Assembly (NCBI RefSeq): GCF_000244755.1
Contig: NZ_AHOO02000011.1
Coordinates: 458,917-522,916, forward strand
Source: Leptospira licerasiae serovar Varillal str. VAR 010
GTDB taxonomy: Bacteria; Spirochaetota; Leptospiria; Leptospirales; Leptospiraceae
DNA: 64,000 bases
Direction: 5' to 3'
Positions 38,431 through 48,028 of the stretch are shown piece after piece; positions within the stretch are counted from its first letter, which is position 1, and every line of letters begins with the position of its first letter. Made by a program: the position numbers and the translations under genes. The notes beneath the pieces were generated by a model, which was not told where the DNA came from, did not search any database, and saw nothing but the letters and a program-made list of their open reading frames with translations.

Positions 38431-39813
38431 ATGAAGGTTAGAAAAGAAGACGGATCTAAAAAACTTACCGCTTCCTCGGATCTGCAAGATACGATCTTGG
38501 AAAAAGGAAGGGAATTATTTCGTTTAAGCGATTCCTTCGAAGATAGTTTTTTTAGCGCTTATAGATTATTTTCCAAAAGTCTTTTGTTTTTGGAAAACCG
38601 CCCTCTATTAAAATTACAGGCTTTTAGATTCGCAGATCTATTTCCTAGCCTTGGTTCTCTTTCTTCCATCTCTCGTTATATTAGGATTTATTTTGTCGAA
38701 ACTCGTACGGAACTTCCTAAATGGATACTGTTCCTTCTCTCCTTATTTTTATCCAATCGACTTAGTTCAATATTCATCGCATCTTGCGCAAAGATCGGGA
38801 TTAGACTCACCGCAAAATTTTTTATTTTAGGAAGGACTTACGGTTCCGATCGTAAAAAGATCATAGATAGATACAAAAATGGGATTTGTTCTACGATAGA
38901 TATATTAGGAGAAGCCGTACTTTCCGAAAAAGAAGCGGAACGTTATATCTCTGAATATTTACTTTTACTGGAAGAAGTTTCCAAAGATAGAGAACTTTCA
39001 GAAATACGAAGTTCGCAATTTCCAGGAGAACCTACCGGTAATGTTTCCGTAAAATGTTCGTCTCTTTATTCCCAACTGGACCCACTCGCACATGAATCAT
39101 CCGTAAGTCAATTAACGGATAAGTTACGGCCCATCCTCCGCTCTGCAGTTTCCAAAAATATTTTTATCAACCTAGATATGGAACAGTACGAAACCAAGGA
39201 TATCATAATGGATACCGCGTTCCGCATCTTTGCAGAACCTGAGTTCCAAGACTATCCCCATTTCGGGATAGTGGTGCAAGCATATCTGAAAGCTTCTCAG
39301 AAAGATCTGCAGAAAGTAATAGAATATTCTAAAAAACGAAAATATCCCCTGACTGTCCGTTTGGTAAAAGGAGCGTATTGGGAATATGAGATGACCCAGT
39401 CGGCACAAAAAGGTTGGGAGCCGCCGGTTTTTCTCATAAAATCCGATACAGATAGAAATTACGAAGATTGTTCCGCACTTTTACTGAAGTCCTATCCTCA
39501 TATTCGACCAGCATTCGGTTCTCATAATATAAGAAGCTTATCTTCCGCATTTGTGAGAGCGGAGCAATATTCCGTCCCCAAGGAATTTTTCGAAGTGCAG
39601 ATGTTATACGGAATGGGGAACTCCTACAAACAAGCAATCCGAAGTTTAGGAATATCCGTAAGGGAATATTCTCCCATCGGGGAAGTGATCCCAGGTATGG
39701 CCTACTTGGTACGAAGGTTACTGGAAAATTCTACCAACGAAGGGTTCCTAAAGAACATCAATGCGAATAGTAAGGATAGGGAGAAATTATTGTATCTGGA
39801 GAATACGAAATAA
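38431..39813 (+). CDS. Proline dehydrogenase (PutA-like N-terminal half)
   Basis: 460-aa FAD proline dehydrogenase of the PutA type, oxidising proline to P5C. A helical N-terminal arm (residues 1-190) precedes the TIM barrel: VSVKCSSLYSQLDP, FINLDMEQYETKD, FGIVVQAYLK, LTVRLVKGAYWEYE, FGSHNIRSL, FEVQMLYGMG and the late REYSPIGEVIPGMAYLVRRL, which carries the substrate-binding Arg pair. The C-terminus ends near LLENSTNEGF, exactly where fused enzymes continue into the P5C dehydrogenase. The next gene starts 2 nt after the stop, in another frame. Confidence 0.92.
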   Translation: MKVRKEDGSKKLTASSDLQDTILEKGRELFRLSDSFEDSFFSAYRLFSKSLLFLENRPLLKLQAFRFADLFPSLGSLSSISRYIRIYFVETRTELPKWILFLLSLFLSNRLSSIFIASCAKIGIRLTAKFFILGRTYGSDRKKIIDRYKNGICSTIDILGEAVLSEKEAERYISEYLLLLEEVSKDRELSEIRSSQFPGEPTGNVSVKCSSLYSQLDPLAHESSVSQLTDKLRPILRSAVSKNIFINLDMEQYETKDIIMDTAFRIFAEPEFQDYPHFGIVVQAYLKASQKDLQKVIEYSKKRKYPLTVRLVKGAYWEYEMTQSAQKGWEPPVFLIKSDTDRNYEDCSALLLKSYPHIRPAFGSHNIRSLSSAFVRAEQYSVPKEFFEVQMLYGMGNSYKQAIRSLGISVREYSPIGEVIPGMAYLVRRLLENSTNEGFLKNINANSKDREKLLYLENTK

Positions 39814-39815
39814 AA

Positions 39816-41390
39816 ATGAATCATACTTTCAATTTCCAAAATGAAGCCCTAAGAGATTTTTCGAGAGAGGAAGAAAGAACCCTTTTAAACGAAGGATTCG
39901 TATCCATCAGAAAAGAATTCCCGATACAAGTATTCCCGATCATCTCAGGAAAAACGAAAAGATCATCTTTGGTAGTCCCGGCCTTGAATCCTGCAAATAC
40001 GGGCGAAAAAATCGCAGATATACATTATGCATCCATTGCAGATGCGGAAGAAGCCGCCAAAGTCTCAGGCGATTTTTTTGAAATATGGAAAGGTACAAAG
40101 CCTGAAATACGGATCGGGTTCTTAAAAAAAGCGGCAAACATTCTACGTTCCCAAAAAGCGGAACTCACTGCATTGATCTCTCTGGAAGTAGGAAAAGGAA
40201 TCAAGGATATAGACGCAGAAATCGCAGAGGCGATCGACTTCTGTGAATTTTACGCCAAAGAAGCTGAGAACATTTTCCAGCCCAGAAGAAGAGATCTTTT
40301 AGGAGAAGAGAATATCTACACATATATACCGAGAGGGATCACCTTGGTAGTAGCTCCTTGGAATTTTCCTCTTGCGATCCTTTGCGGAATGACAGTCGCG
40401 CCTTTGGTTGCAGGAAACCCGGTGATCATGAAACCTGCAGAACAATCTTCCGCGATTGCATTCAAACTTTTTAATATATTAATAGAAGCCGGCGTCCCAT
40501 CTTCCGCACTTCAATTCTTGCCTGGAAAAGGAGAAGAGATCGGAGCCTATTTAGTCAAACATCCGGATATACATACAATCAATTTTACCGGCTCCAGAAC
40601 AGTCGGATTAGGAATGATCCGAGACGCCGCCTCTCAAAATCTAAAGTTCGTAAAAAGAGTAGTGGCTGAGATGGGAGGCAAAAACGCGATGATCGTGGAC
40701 GAGGATGCGGATTTAGACGAGGCGGTAATCGCATCCATACAATCCGCATTCGGATTTCAAGGACAAAAATGTAGTGCACTTTCACGCATTATACTTTTGG
40801 AATCTAAATACGACACATTCAAAAGCAGATTTACAGACGCCCTACAATCCTTACAAACCGGGCTGCCTGAGGATCCTTCCGTAAAAATAGGTCCGGTGAT
40901 AGATTTGGAATCAAAAATAAGATTGGACTCTATCGCTTCCCAGTTCTCTTCTAAAATCGTAAGTAAACTCAAAATAGAGGAAAACAGAAAGAATACAGGT
41001 CACTTTGTAGAGCCGATCATCTTTGAAACTGAGGACCCAACTTCTCCGTTAGGGCAAACGGAATTTTTCGGACCTTATGTTACATTATTCAAAGCTAATA
41101 ACTTCGAAGATGCTATCAAAATAGCGAATAACGTGGACTATGCCCTTACCGGCGGGATTTTTTCTAGAAACCCTAAGAATATACAATTCGCAAAAGAAAA
41201 ATTCGAAGTCGGGAACCTATATATCAACAGAGGAATTACCGGTGCGGTAGTGGATAGACAACCTTTTGGAGGATATAAACTTTCGGGCGTAGGAGCAAAG
41301 GCAGGCGGTCCTGATTATCTAAAACAATTTTTAGAACCTATCAGCATTACCGAGAATACTATGAGAAGAGGATTTATTCCGGAGGCTTAA
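39816..41390 (+). CDS. L-glutamate gamma-semialdehyde (P5C) dehydrogenase
   Basis: 524-aa aldehyde dehydrogenase of the P5CDH type, converting glutamate semialdehyde to glutamate. Marks: NFPLAILCGMTVAPLVAGNP, the NAD loop FTGSRTVGLGM, catalytic glutamate in VAEMGGKNAMIVDEDADLDE, the catalytic cysteine in FGFQGQKCSALSR, and RQPFGGYKLSGVGAKAGGPD. The N-terminal NFQNEALRDFSREEERT is the linker sequence found inside fused PutA-like enzymes, so the pair probably came from one gene. The Shine-Dalgarno-like GGAG is 14 nt from the ATG, so coupling to the upstream gene is likely. Confidence 0.93.
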   Translation: MNHTFNFQNEALRDFSREEERTLLNEGFVSIRKEFPIQVFPIISGKTKRSSLVVPALNPANTGEKIADIHYASIADAEEAAKVSGDFFEIWKGTKPEIRIGFLKKAANILRSQKAELTALISLEVGKGIKDIDAEIAEAIDFCEFYAKEAENIFQPRRRDLLGEENIYTYIPRGITLVVAPWNFPLAILCGMTVAPLVAGNPVIMKPAEQSSAIAFKLFNILIEAGVPSSALQFLPGKGEEIGAYLVKHPDIHTINFTGSRTVGLGMIRDAASQNLKFVKRVVAEMGGKNAMIVDEDADLDEAVIASIQSAFGFQGQKCSALSRIILLESKYDTFKSRFTDALQSLQTGLPEDPSVKIGPVIDLESKIRLDSIASQFSSKIVSKLKIEENRKNTGHFVEPIIFETEDPTSPLGQTEFFGPYVTLFKANNFEDAIKIANNVDYALTGGIFSRNPKNIQFAKEKFEVGNLYINRGITGAVVDRQPFGGYKLSGVGAKAGGPDYLKQFLEPISITENTMRRGFIPEA

Positions 41391-41475
41391 AGATCTTCTT
41401 TTTTTGGATTAAAACGCTCAAAAAAGCCGGGCATTATCCGTTATTAATAAGAAATACAATTTCGGAGAAATATTA

Positions 41476-42210
41476 ATGAAAGAAGAGATCGGAACATTCG
41501 TAAAAACAGCAGTCAAAAGTTCCGCAAAAATATTCTTACTTTCGTCAATTGCACTCTTTCTAGGATTCATTTTTAATCTTTTTCTATTAGCTTTCTGTTT
41601 TCCTGAAATGAAAAGTATCGCGTCTAACCTGGGACCGATGCCTATCGCAAGAGCGGGAGGAATAGGGGCAATACTTGCATTGATCGTAATAGTTCTTGAA
41701 CTATGGCCTATCGTCCTTTTGGTAATCGGATTCGCATTTGTATTCCCTTTCCTATACTTCCTAGGGATCAAAAAATATCTTTTAGGAAGAGAATTGGGTA
41801 ATCTGGTCTCGGAGAACAAAGCATGGTTCACTGAGAATATCTCCAAAACACTTTCGGAAATGATCAAAAAAAGAGTCGGGTCCGAAAAGATCGATAACTG
41901 GGGAAAGTTTATCTCTTCAAAACTTAAAGATCTACCTACATTTTTACAGGAGAAAGAGAACTGGCCCAAGGTTCTTCGTTTCATTTTACAAACATTCTTA
42001 AAAAAGATCCGAATCGCGGAATTCGCCGAGGAAGTTGCCGCCGCTTACGAACAAAAAGGAACCCAAGACATTTCTGTCTTAGAAGAAATTATCAAAACAA
42101 GTCTAAACAAAGCGATCGATAAACAAATGGAACCGTCTCCTCCATTGTTTTTCTATATAGTATTTGGAGCGAATTTTGGGATCTTTTTACTGATCAAAAT
42201 TTTGGTATAA
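41476..42210 (+). CDS. Hypothetical membrane protein, 244 aa
   Basis: No family recognised. Two or three transmembrane helices in the N-terminal half (about residues 20-43, 60-100) precede a soluble helical domain with many Lys/Glu residues (KKRVGSEKIDNWGKFISSKL) and one C-terminal helix (FFYIVFGANFGIFLLIKIL). No motif suggests a function. GGAG at 41463-41466 lies upstream of the ATG, but 9 nt away. It stands between the P5CDH gene and the lipoprotein hydrolase, both in the same direction, with gaps of 85 and 69 nt. Confidence 0.7.
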   Translation: MKEEIGTFVKTAVKSSAKIFLLSSIALFLGFIFNLFLLAFCFPEMKSIASNLGPMPIARAGGIGAILALIVIVLELWPIVLLVIGFAFVFPFLYFLGIKKYLLGRELGNLVSENKAWFTENISKTLSEMIKKRVGSEKIDNWGKFISSKLKDLPTFLQEKENWPKVLRFILQTFLKKIRIAEFAEEVAAAYEQKGTQDISVLEEIIKTSLNKAIDKQMEPSPPLFFYIVFGANFGIFLLIKILV

Positions 42211-42279
42211 GAAGTCCGATTTGCCGTAACAATTTCGAGATTGGACGAACTATCGATTAGACCTTTTAGAATCTAGTTT

Positions 42280-43131
42280 ATGAAAAAGTCGGAACTCCTT
42301 CTTCTATCCTTACTTCTTTCCTGCTGCAGCAGTTATGAGGAAATGAGTATAGAAGAAGATAAAGCTTTTTTAAAGCTTAAAGAATCTGACACATTCTACC
42401 AAGAATATTTTATCCAAAATAAAAAAGAAGAGCCGCCGGTACACTGGATTAGCACAGGATGCCGACCGGACAAAACGAAAGTCCTAATATTTATCCACGG
42501 TTCCCCTGGCGTTTGGTCAAATTATCTTAGATATTTAAAAGATCCCGAACTATTAAAAATGTATTGTATGCTTGGAGTGGACCGTCCGGGTTTCGGAAAA
42601 TCTTCCGGCGTAACCGCGGATGTGAACGCCCAAGCAGAAAAAATCTTAAATACACTATCAAAACTTCCGGAAATACAGAAAGGAAAAAAATCGATATCTC
42701 TATTAGGACATTCTTATGGAGGTCCGGTAGCAGCACGAATGGCCTCACTTTTTCCGGAAAAATTCCAATACCTATTTCTATTAGCGGCTGCGATGGACCC
42801 GGAAATGGAAGAAATAAAATGGTACAATAAGATTGCGGATACCTGGCTCGCAAGCCGACTCTTACCCGAGGAATGGATTCATAGTAATTCGGAAATGTTA
42901 CCTTTAGAAGAACAGCTCAAAAGTCTAATCCATGAATGGAGGAAGATCAAAGCCAAAACTATTGTAGTCCAAGGAGAGGAAGACGGACTCGTAAATCCTC
43001 AAAACTTGGATTTTATCCGAAAGAATTTTTCTGCAGAAACAAAAACATATCTTCTTCCGAAAGAAGGACATTTCCTTCCTTGGAAAAATTACGAACTAAT
43101 TCATAAATTATTAATAGAGTTCTCGGGATAA
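42280..43131 (+). CDS. Alpha/beta hydrolase, predicted lipoprotein
   Basis: 283-aa serine hydrolase. The N-terminus KKSELLLLSLLLSC is a short lipoprotein signal with lipobox LLSC, so it acts in the envelope. Fold and triad: oxyanion strand FIHGSPGVWSNY, nucleophile elbow LLGHSYGGPVA, acid in VVQGEEDGLVNP and histidine in LPKEGHFLPW. The family includes esterases, lipases and haloperoxidases, so the substrate stays open. It ends 1 nt before the stop of the convergent HTH_42 gene. Confidence 0.88.
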   Translation: MKKSELLLLSLLLSCCSSYEEMSIEEDKAFLKLKESDTFYQEYFIQNKKEEPPVHWISTGCRPDKTKVLIFIHGSPGVWSNYLRYLKDPELLKMYCMLGVDRPGFGKSSGVTADVNAQAEKILNTLSKLPEIQKGKKSISLLGHSYGGPVAARMASLFPEKFQYLFLLAAAMDPEMEEIKWYNKIADTWLASRLLPEEWIHSNSEMLPLEEQLKSLIHEWRKIKAKTIVVQGEEDGLVNPQNLDFIRKNFSAETKTYLLPKEGHFLPWKNYELIHKLLIEFSG

Positions 43132-43132
43132 T

Positions 43133-44206
43133 TTAAATCTCTAAGACTAGACTTTTACCGAGAAAAGCAGCATATTCTTCTGCTGACTTATTAAGTTTCT
43201 TTCTTAAATTTTGATTCAGCGGTTTGTATGTGTTCACTTTTAGAATAACTTCTTCCTTTTTAAATTCTCTCTGCCAAATTCCATTTACCCAACCGTTAAC
43301 AACCAGTGTCGGCCTAAATAGATCGTCCGCCGGAGTTAGAGGTCTTTTAGGAGATGGATGCATACAATCCCGACGATCGGTATAAGCCAACAAAAACTCA
43401 TCGAACGCAGGAAGGAGGAACAACGTATCGGAGGCTTCATCTACAAGATCTACCTTTTTAGGCAAATAATAGATCTGATCTTCCTTCTGAAAACTTCTCA
43501 ATTTAGAACCAAAACTTTCTATCCCTGTTTTTGCATCCTTTACATTCAAACCTGACCACCAGACAAAATCCGCCAAAGTTGCCGGAGACCTAGTATCGAA
43601 GTATTTTTCGGTGAGATCATAGAGAGCCTCTTCTTTCGGTCTTTTGATTTTTTTGATCTTTGGGATCCATTCGTCGATCAATGCATACGTAAACTCTTTT
43701 CCCCTTTTGGGACCGAAGCATATCAAGGCATCCAACCCTGCTCTTTGCAGAATATGGGACAATCTAGTCGTATTTGTGATGATCCCCGATCTTTTTAAAA
43801 TAGAAGATATTTCCTTTCTAGTTAGAAAGTTTCGGTTCGAAAGATTTTTAGAAAGAATAGAATAACATTTTTTTAATACTTTAAGATCTAATTCTATCTT
43901 TTTGTAATGAGCTGCATATTTGGAAACTGTAGAAGGACCTAACAAATCCAGTAACCAATAAATGTCCTTGGCGGAAACTACGTGTAATGTTCCCCTCAAG
44001 GGCCAAGATCTAATGATCTTTTGGTCAAGGAACGCGGACTCGACATCTTCTTCTTTTAAACCCTGAGTTCTAAGTCCTATTGCCCATTTAGAAGCCGCAT
44101 AATCCTGGCCTTGGATTGCAACCAAAGTTTCCACTACCTTTTCAGGAGAAGAAAGCCGAGTATCAGAAACTCGCAGATATTTCAATCTTGTTAATGAGAT
44201 ATTCAC
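43133..44206 (-). CDS. HTH_42 winged-helix protein, AlkZ/YcaQ-like DNA glycosylase
   Basis: 357-aa protein of the HTH_42 family (PF06224), which includes Streptomyces AlkZ and E. coli YcaQ, DNA glycosylases that remove bulky and crosslinked alkylated bases. The QxQ catalytic motif of the family is present (Q32-G-Q34 in VAIQGQDYAASKWAIGLRT), followed by IIRSWPLRGTLHVVSAKD and three winged-helix repeats. The late LLPAFDEFLLAYTDR and LVVNGWVNGIWQR segments fit as well. It is divergent from AlkC with 173 nt between starts, which suggests shared control of alkylation repair. Confidence 0.88.
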   Translation of the reverse strand: MNISLTRLKYLRVSDTRLSSPEKVVETLVAIQGQDYAASKWAIGLRTQGLKEEDVESAFLDQKIIRSWPLRGTLHVVSAKDIYWLLDLLGPSTVSKYAAHYKKIELDLKVLKKCYSILSKNLSNRNFLTRKEISSILKRSGIITNTTRLSHILQRAGLDALICFGPKRGKEFTYALIDEWIPKIKKIKRPKEEALYDLTEKYFDTRSPATLADFVWWSGLNVKDAKTGIESFGSKLRSFQKEDQIYYLPKKVDLVDEASDTLFLLPAFDEFLLAYTDRRDCMHPSPKRPLTPADDLFRPTLVVNGWVNGIWQREFKKEEVILKVNTYKPLNQNLRKKLNKSAEEYAAFLGKSLVLEI

Positions 44207-44379
44207 GTAAGTGTATCTAATCCATCAAATACAGATTTTCGGGAATCATTTTATTATTCCTTAAAACAAACCGACGAGAGTATCGTTATTCATTATTTTT
44301 ACGATCAACAAGACTTTTCCGGATCAAATTCAGAAAATTGCTACCTATCGGAACAAGAAAATGAACCATAACAAAGTGT

Positions 44380-45513
44380 ATGGCGGAAGCTTTAAAGAAC
44401 TTTTATGATGACAAGGCTCTATTAAAAATAGGGACCCAATTCTCCAAGGTATTATCCCACAAGCAGCCAGAACATTGGGTCCAAGAGATCAAAGCTAAAG
44501 ATTGGAAGAAGTTGGAGCTCAAACAAAGGATCAAAAGAATCGCAGAGGCCTTATCAAACTCTCTTCCAAAACCGTTTCCAAAAGCAGTCCCCCCTTTATT
44601 AAAAATTTCGAAAGTTCTAGAGAAAGAATTCCCAGGCACCCAAAGGTTCTATATTATTTTTTTAGGGGAAAGTGTAGAGATCTCAGGCATCAATCATCCT
44701 GAAGAATCCTTGTATTGTATGGAGCAAATCACTCAGATCATCTCTTGCGAATTTTCCATTCGAGAGTTTTTGATCCGATATCCGGAGATTACTTGGAAAA
44801 AAATGTTAGAATGGTCCAACCATTCTCATCCAGGAACAAGAAGATTGGCAAGTGAAGGTTCTCGTCCCAGATTGCCTTGGGGAAAAGGGATCCCAGGATT
44901 AAAAAAAGATCCCGAAAAGACTCTCCCCATTTTGGAAAATCTGAAAAACGATCCGGATGAAGTGGTTCGTAGAAGTGTGGCAAATCATCTAAACGATATT
45001 TCTAAAGATCATCCGGATTTAGTGATATCCATTGCGAAAAATTGGATAGGTAGATCGGAAAACACAGATCTTTTATTAAAACATGCACTTAGAGGTCTAT
45101 TAAAGCAAGGCGACTCGGAAACACTTTCCATCTTCGGATTTCCAAAGAATAAATCCGCTAAAATTTCCAAGTTGGAAATCCAGCCTAATACCATAGAGAT
45201 CGGAAAACATTTAATCTATAGATTCGAAATGAAGTCGGAGGCTAAAGAACCTACTCTTTACAGATTAGAATCTAAGATCCATTATCTAAAACCTGTAGGG
45301 AAATTCTCCATAAAAGTATTTCAGATAGAAGAAAGAGAATTTTTTCCCAAAGAAACGAAAGTTTATGAAAGAAAGCAATCTTTCCAGCAGATGACCACAA
45401 GAATCCATTCCCCCGGAATCCATAAATTAGAGATTATTGTGAATGGAGAAACAAAGGCAAAGGCCGAATTCAAAGTTATTCATCCCAAAACTATGAAAGG
45501 TAGCAAACGTTGA
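44380..45513 (+). CDS. alkC: AlkC-type DNA alkylation repair glycosylase
   Basis: 377 aa, in the AlkC branch of the HEAT-like repeat (AlkD/AlkC) glycosylases, which excise 3-methyladenine and 3-methylcytosine. The N-terminal AEALKNFYDD, KKLELKQRIKRIAEAL, the HEAT-like helices and HPGTRRLASEGSRPRLPWG (near residue 147) are typical; EVVRRSVANHLNDISKDHPD completes the repeat. The C-terminal about 100 residues (KISKLEIQPNTIEIGKHLIY onward) are the Ig-like domain of AlkC, used to clamp DNA. No clear Shine-Dalgarno before the ATG. Confidence 0.9.
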   Translation: MAEALKNFYDDKALLKIGTQFSKVLSHKQPEHWVQEIKAKDWKKLELKQRIKRIAEALSNSLPKPFPKAVPPLLKISKVLEKEFPGTQRFYIIFLGESVEISGINHPEESLYCMEQITQIISCEFSIREFLIRYPEITWKKMLEWSNHSHPGTRRLASEGSRPRLPWGKGIPGLKKDPEKTLPILENLKNDPDEVVRRSVANHLNDISKDHPDLVISIAKNWIGRSENTDLLLKHALRGLLKQGDSETLSIFGFPKNKSAKISKLEIQPNTIEIGKHLIYRFEMKSEAKEPTLYRLESKIHYLKPVGKFSIKVFQIEEREFFPKETKVYERKQSFQQMTTRIHSPGIHKLEIIVNGETKAKAEFKVIHPKTMKGSKR

Positions 45514-45609
45514 GCCTCTACTTAATAATATTCTTTAGTTTTTAAAAAATCTTTCGTTATGGTTTTCCAAACGGCTCGTAAAAAAATGAGGACAACACAA
45601 AATTAACGT

Positions 45610-46065
45610 ATGAATCTATTATTGCCCGTATTCTTTGCACTTCTCTCCGGCCTTGCCATGTCCATACAACCAGGTATTAATTCTATATTAGGGAAAAACA
45701 TAGAAAGTCCCTGGCTTGCTTCTACTATTTCATTTTTCGTTGGAACCATTGCGTTAGGCGTCATTACAATTGCTTTAGGAGAAATAAAATCTACTTCATT
45801 CATATTCCAAACAATCAAAGAACAACCCTGGTGGATATGGACTGGAGGATTTTTAGGAGCGATATTGGTAACTTCCTCTCTTCTCTTTGCGCCCAAGTTA
45901 GGAGCCACAAGTTGGGTCGCTCTACTTTTATTAGGCCAAGTAGTAACCTCCGTTTTATTAGAAAAATGGGGAGCATTAGGATTTCCTGAAAAACCTATTT
46001 CGATCCAAAAAATGATCGGATTAGGGCTATTGCTTCTGAGCGCCTGGTTAGTTCGAAAAGGTTGA
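45610..46065 (+). CDS. DMT-superfamily membrane protein (YdcZ/DUF606)
   Basis: 151 aa with five transmembrane helices, the half-size YdcZ-type transporter of the drug/metabolite superfamily. The first helix has the family pattern SGLAMSIQPGINSILGK, and the later GGFLGAILVTSSLLFAPKLGA and LLLGQVVTSVLLEKWG also match. These proteins usually act as pairs of oppositely oriented subunits; no second copy is adjacent. It is followed by 377 nt without a gene. Confidence 0.9.
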   Translation: MNLLLPVFFALLSGLAMSIQPGINSILGKNIESPWLASTISFFVGTIALGVITIALGEIKSTSFIFQTIKEQPWWIWTGGFLGAILVTSSLLFAPKLGATSWVALLLLGQVVTSVLLEKWGALGFPEKPISIQKMIGLGLLLLSAWLVRKG

Positions 46066-46117
46066 TAAACCGGCAAGAGTCAGAATAGGTTGATCGGCAA
46101 ATAAATATATATCCGAG

Positions 46118-46141
46118 ATTTTGTAGGAGCTCCTACAAAAT
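46118..46141. repeat. Perfect 24-bp palindrome, TTGTAGGA-GC family
   Basis: ATTTTGTAGGAG at 46118-46129 is followed directly by its reverse complement at 46130-46141. One of five related palindromes in the window (46253, 48001, 48316, 50964). Confidence 0.9.
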
Positions 46142-46197
46142 TAGTGAAGAAATAGTAATTGAGGAAAATGCAATATTGTGATAGAAGGAAAATCGCT

Positions 46198-46241
46198 TCT
46201 CCCACAGGCCCTCCTCCACCACCCGAACCAGGGTGGGGGCA
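46198..46241. repeat. Dispersed repeat with CCACCC/GGGTGG hairpin, copy 1
   Basis: TCTCCCACAGGCC, then CCTCCACCACCCGAACC and AGGGTGGGGGC. About 38 of 43 bases match the copy at 48391-48434. CCACCC pairs with GGGTGG across a short loop. Confidence 0.75.
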
Positions 46242-46252
46242 GTCTTCCTCCC

Positions 46253-46272
46253 CTTGTAGGAGCTCCTACAAG
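46253..46272. repeat. Perfect 20-bp palindrome, TTGTAGGA-GC family
   Basis: CTTGTAGGAGCTCCTACAAG, same core as 46118-46141, 112 nt further on. Confidence 0.9.
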
Positions 46273-46334
46273 CCTCTAATACCGGCCTGAAATCAGGACC
46301 AACCAATGCCGCGGCAGTGATGGGGAGGGCTTTA

Positions 46335-46402
46335 GTCCGGGCAAAGCCCGGATGAGCGCGAATGCGCGAACCCGCAGCAGCGCGACTCCCGCTAAGCGGG
46401 AG
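46335..46402. repeat. Block of G+C-rich hairpins
   Basis: TCCGGGC/GCCCGGA (46336-46352), CGCG/CGCG (46357-46368) and CTCCCGC/GCGGGAG (46386-46402) follow each other. G+C content is far above the neighbouring genes, so this resembles a dispersed repeat element. It lies past the 3' end of the ABC-F gene and may also end its transcription. Confidence 0.6.
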
Positions 46403-46442
46403 GGCCGCCCAGATGAATTATGAAAAAGAAAATTATCTTTTT

Positions 46443-47939
46443 TTAATAATCTTCGTCCGACCAACCAACATCGTTAAGGAAATCCTCGTAAGAGCCGTCA
46501 AAAATTCGGATCGTATCGTTATCAAAAACGATCAACTTAGTAGCGACAGCCCTAAGATGCATCTCATTGTGAGTGACCATGATAAGAGAACCTTCGAACT
46601 CGTCGATAGCCTCGATCAATGCGTCGCAAGATTGCATGTCTAAGTGGTTAGTAGGCTCATCCAAAAACAAAAGGTGACAAGGGGTGACCAAAATTTTTCC
46701 GAGCATCACCCTACTTTTCTCTCCACCCGAAAGGACCTTGATCTTTTTCAAAGACATATCATCTGAGAACATCAATCCACCTGCGATAGTTCTAGCAAGC
46801 CATTCGGTGCAAGACTTATCCGCGCTCATAATTTCTTCAGTGACAGTTGCATTTTCGTTCAGATTCAATTTATTTGTCTGACCGAAATAACCTTCCTTTA
46901 ACGCTGGATGTTTTTGTATCCTACCTGAACTTGGTTGGAGTTCCCCTGCAAGAAGTTTCAGAAGAGTGGATTTACCCTTACCGTTTTTACCGATAATGCA
47001 GATCCGATCCCTCTTCCCAACACTCAGAGAAAAATCGGAAATTAAAAAAGGTTCCTTTCCCGAATATGAGAAAGAAATGTTTTCCGCAGACAACATTTGG
47101 CTCGCGGCAAAAGGAGCGGAGTTAAAGTATAATTCCAAACTTTCAATCTCTTCCAACGCCTTCATCTCGCCTTGTTTCTCCAGCTTTTTAACTCTGGATT
47201 GAGCACGACTCGCAAAACTTGCCTTCGCCTTAAAACGTGCGATAAATATCTCTTCCTGCTTTCTTTTTTTCGCCTCGTTCAAACGAGTCCGTTCATATAT
47301 TTCTTCAGCCTGATTGATCTGATTGTATAGTTTATCCGTATCACCTTGGACTTTGATCGCCTTCGTACGATGGATCGCCGCAGTGTGAGTTACCACGCTA
47401 TCCATAAAACTTCTATCGTGAGTGACTAAGATGATCTCACCTTCCCACTCACGTAGGAATTCCTCCAGCCAACGGATAGTAACGATATCAAGATAGTTAT
47501 TCGGTTCGTCTAACATCAATAAGTCGGGACCGGATACCAGAAGTTTCGCAAGATTCATTCGGATCTGATAGCCACCGGAAAACTCTTCTGGGCTTCTCTC
47601 CAAATCCGCTTCCGAAAAACCCAGACCGGATAAAACTTTCTCCACCTGCCAAGTTTCGTATTCCTCACCCTCAGGAAGACCAAGCGCACATTCTTCCAAC
47701 ACAGTGGGCTTAGTAAATTTCAAATGCTGCTGCAAATGGCCGATCTTGTAACCCTTCGGCACTGTGATAGTACCCGAATCGGGTTCCACATTCCCCAAAA
47801 TCATTTGGAACAAAGTAGACTTCCCGTGACCGTTCCTTCCGACAAGACCCAATTTTTCTCCCCGATTCAAACTCAGATTCAGATCATCGAACAACAGATT
47901 GGAAGTATAAGATTTATGAAGATTAGAAATTTTGATCAT
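46443..47939 (-). CDS. ABC-F family ATP-binding protein
   Basis: 498-aa protein with two ABC ATPase domains and no membrane part, so a ribosome-acting ABC-F protein (translation or ribosome-protection role) rather than a transporter. Domain 1 Walker [13 protein letters not shown] (near 32), signature [15 protein letters not shown], Walker [13 protein letters not shown]; linker with basic coiled coil (about 220-270); domain 2 Walker [13 protein letters not shown], signature [27 protein letters not shown]. The C-terminal extension is short ([10 protein letters not shown]). The family subgroup (Uup/YbiT-like or other) cannot be fixed by eye. Confidence 0.93.
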   Translation of the reverse strand: MIKISNLHKSYTSNLLFDDLNLSLNRGEKLGLVGRNGHGKSTLFQMILGNVEPDSGTITVPKGYKIGHLQQHLKFTKPTVLEECALGLPEGEEYETWQVEKVLSGLGFSEADLERSPEEFSGGYQIRMNLAKLLVSGPDLLMLDEPNNYLDIVTIRWLEEFLREWEGEIILVTHDRSFMDSVVTHTAAIHRTKAIKVQGDTDKLYNQINQAEEIYERTRLNEAKKRKQEEIFIARFKAKASFASRAQSRVKKLEKQGEMKALEEIESLELYFNSAPFAASQMLSAENISFSYSGKEPFLISDFSLSVGKRDRICIIGKNGKGKSTLLKLLAGELQPSSGRIQKHPALKEGYFGQTNKLNLNENATVTEEIMSADKSCTEWLARTIAGGLMFSDDMSLKKIKVLSGGEKSRVMLGKILVTPCHLLFLDEPTNHLDMQSCDALIEAIDEFEGSLIMVTHNEMHLRAVATKLIVFDNDTIRIFDGSYEDFLNDVGWSDEDY

Positions 47940-48000
47940 CTTTAAGTGCGCTCTTTATAAACCAAAGTTTTCCAAGTGTCCAAGATTTCACTCAAAATTG

Positions 48001-48020
48001 CCTGTAGGAATTCCTACAGG
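48001..48020. repeat. Perfect 20-bp palindrome, TGTAGGA-AT family
   Basis: CCTGTAGGAATTCCTACAGG; same family as 46118 with AATT in place of AGCT at the centre. Confidence 0.9.
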
Positions 48021-48028
48021 GATAAGGA

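Larger units (their letters stand above)
46066..46442. other. Gene-free, repeat-rich interval
   Basis: Holds two perfect palindromes, one copy of a CCACCC/GGGTGG repeat and a block of G+C-rich hairpins, listed separately. No coding sequence is supported. Confidence 0.8.
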
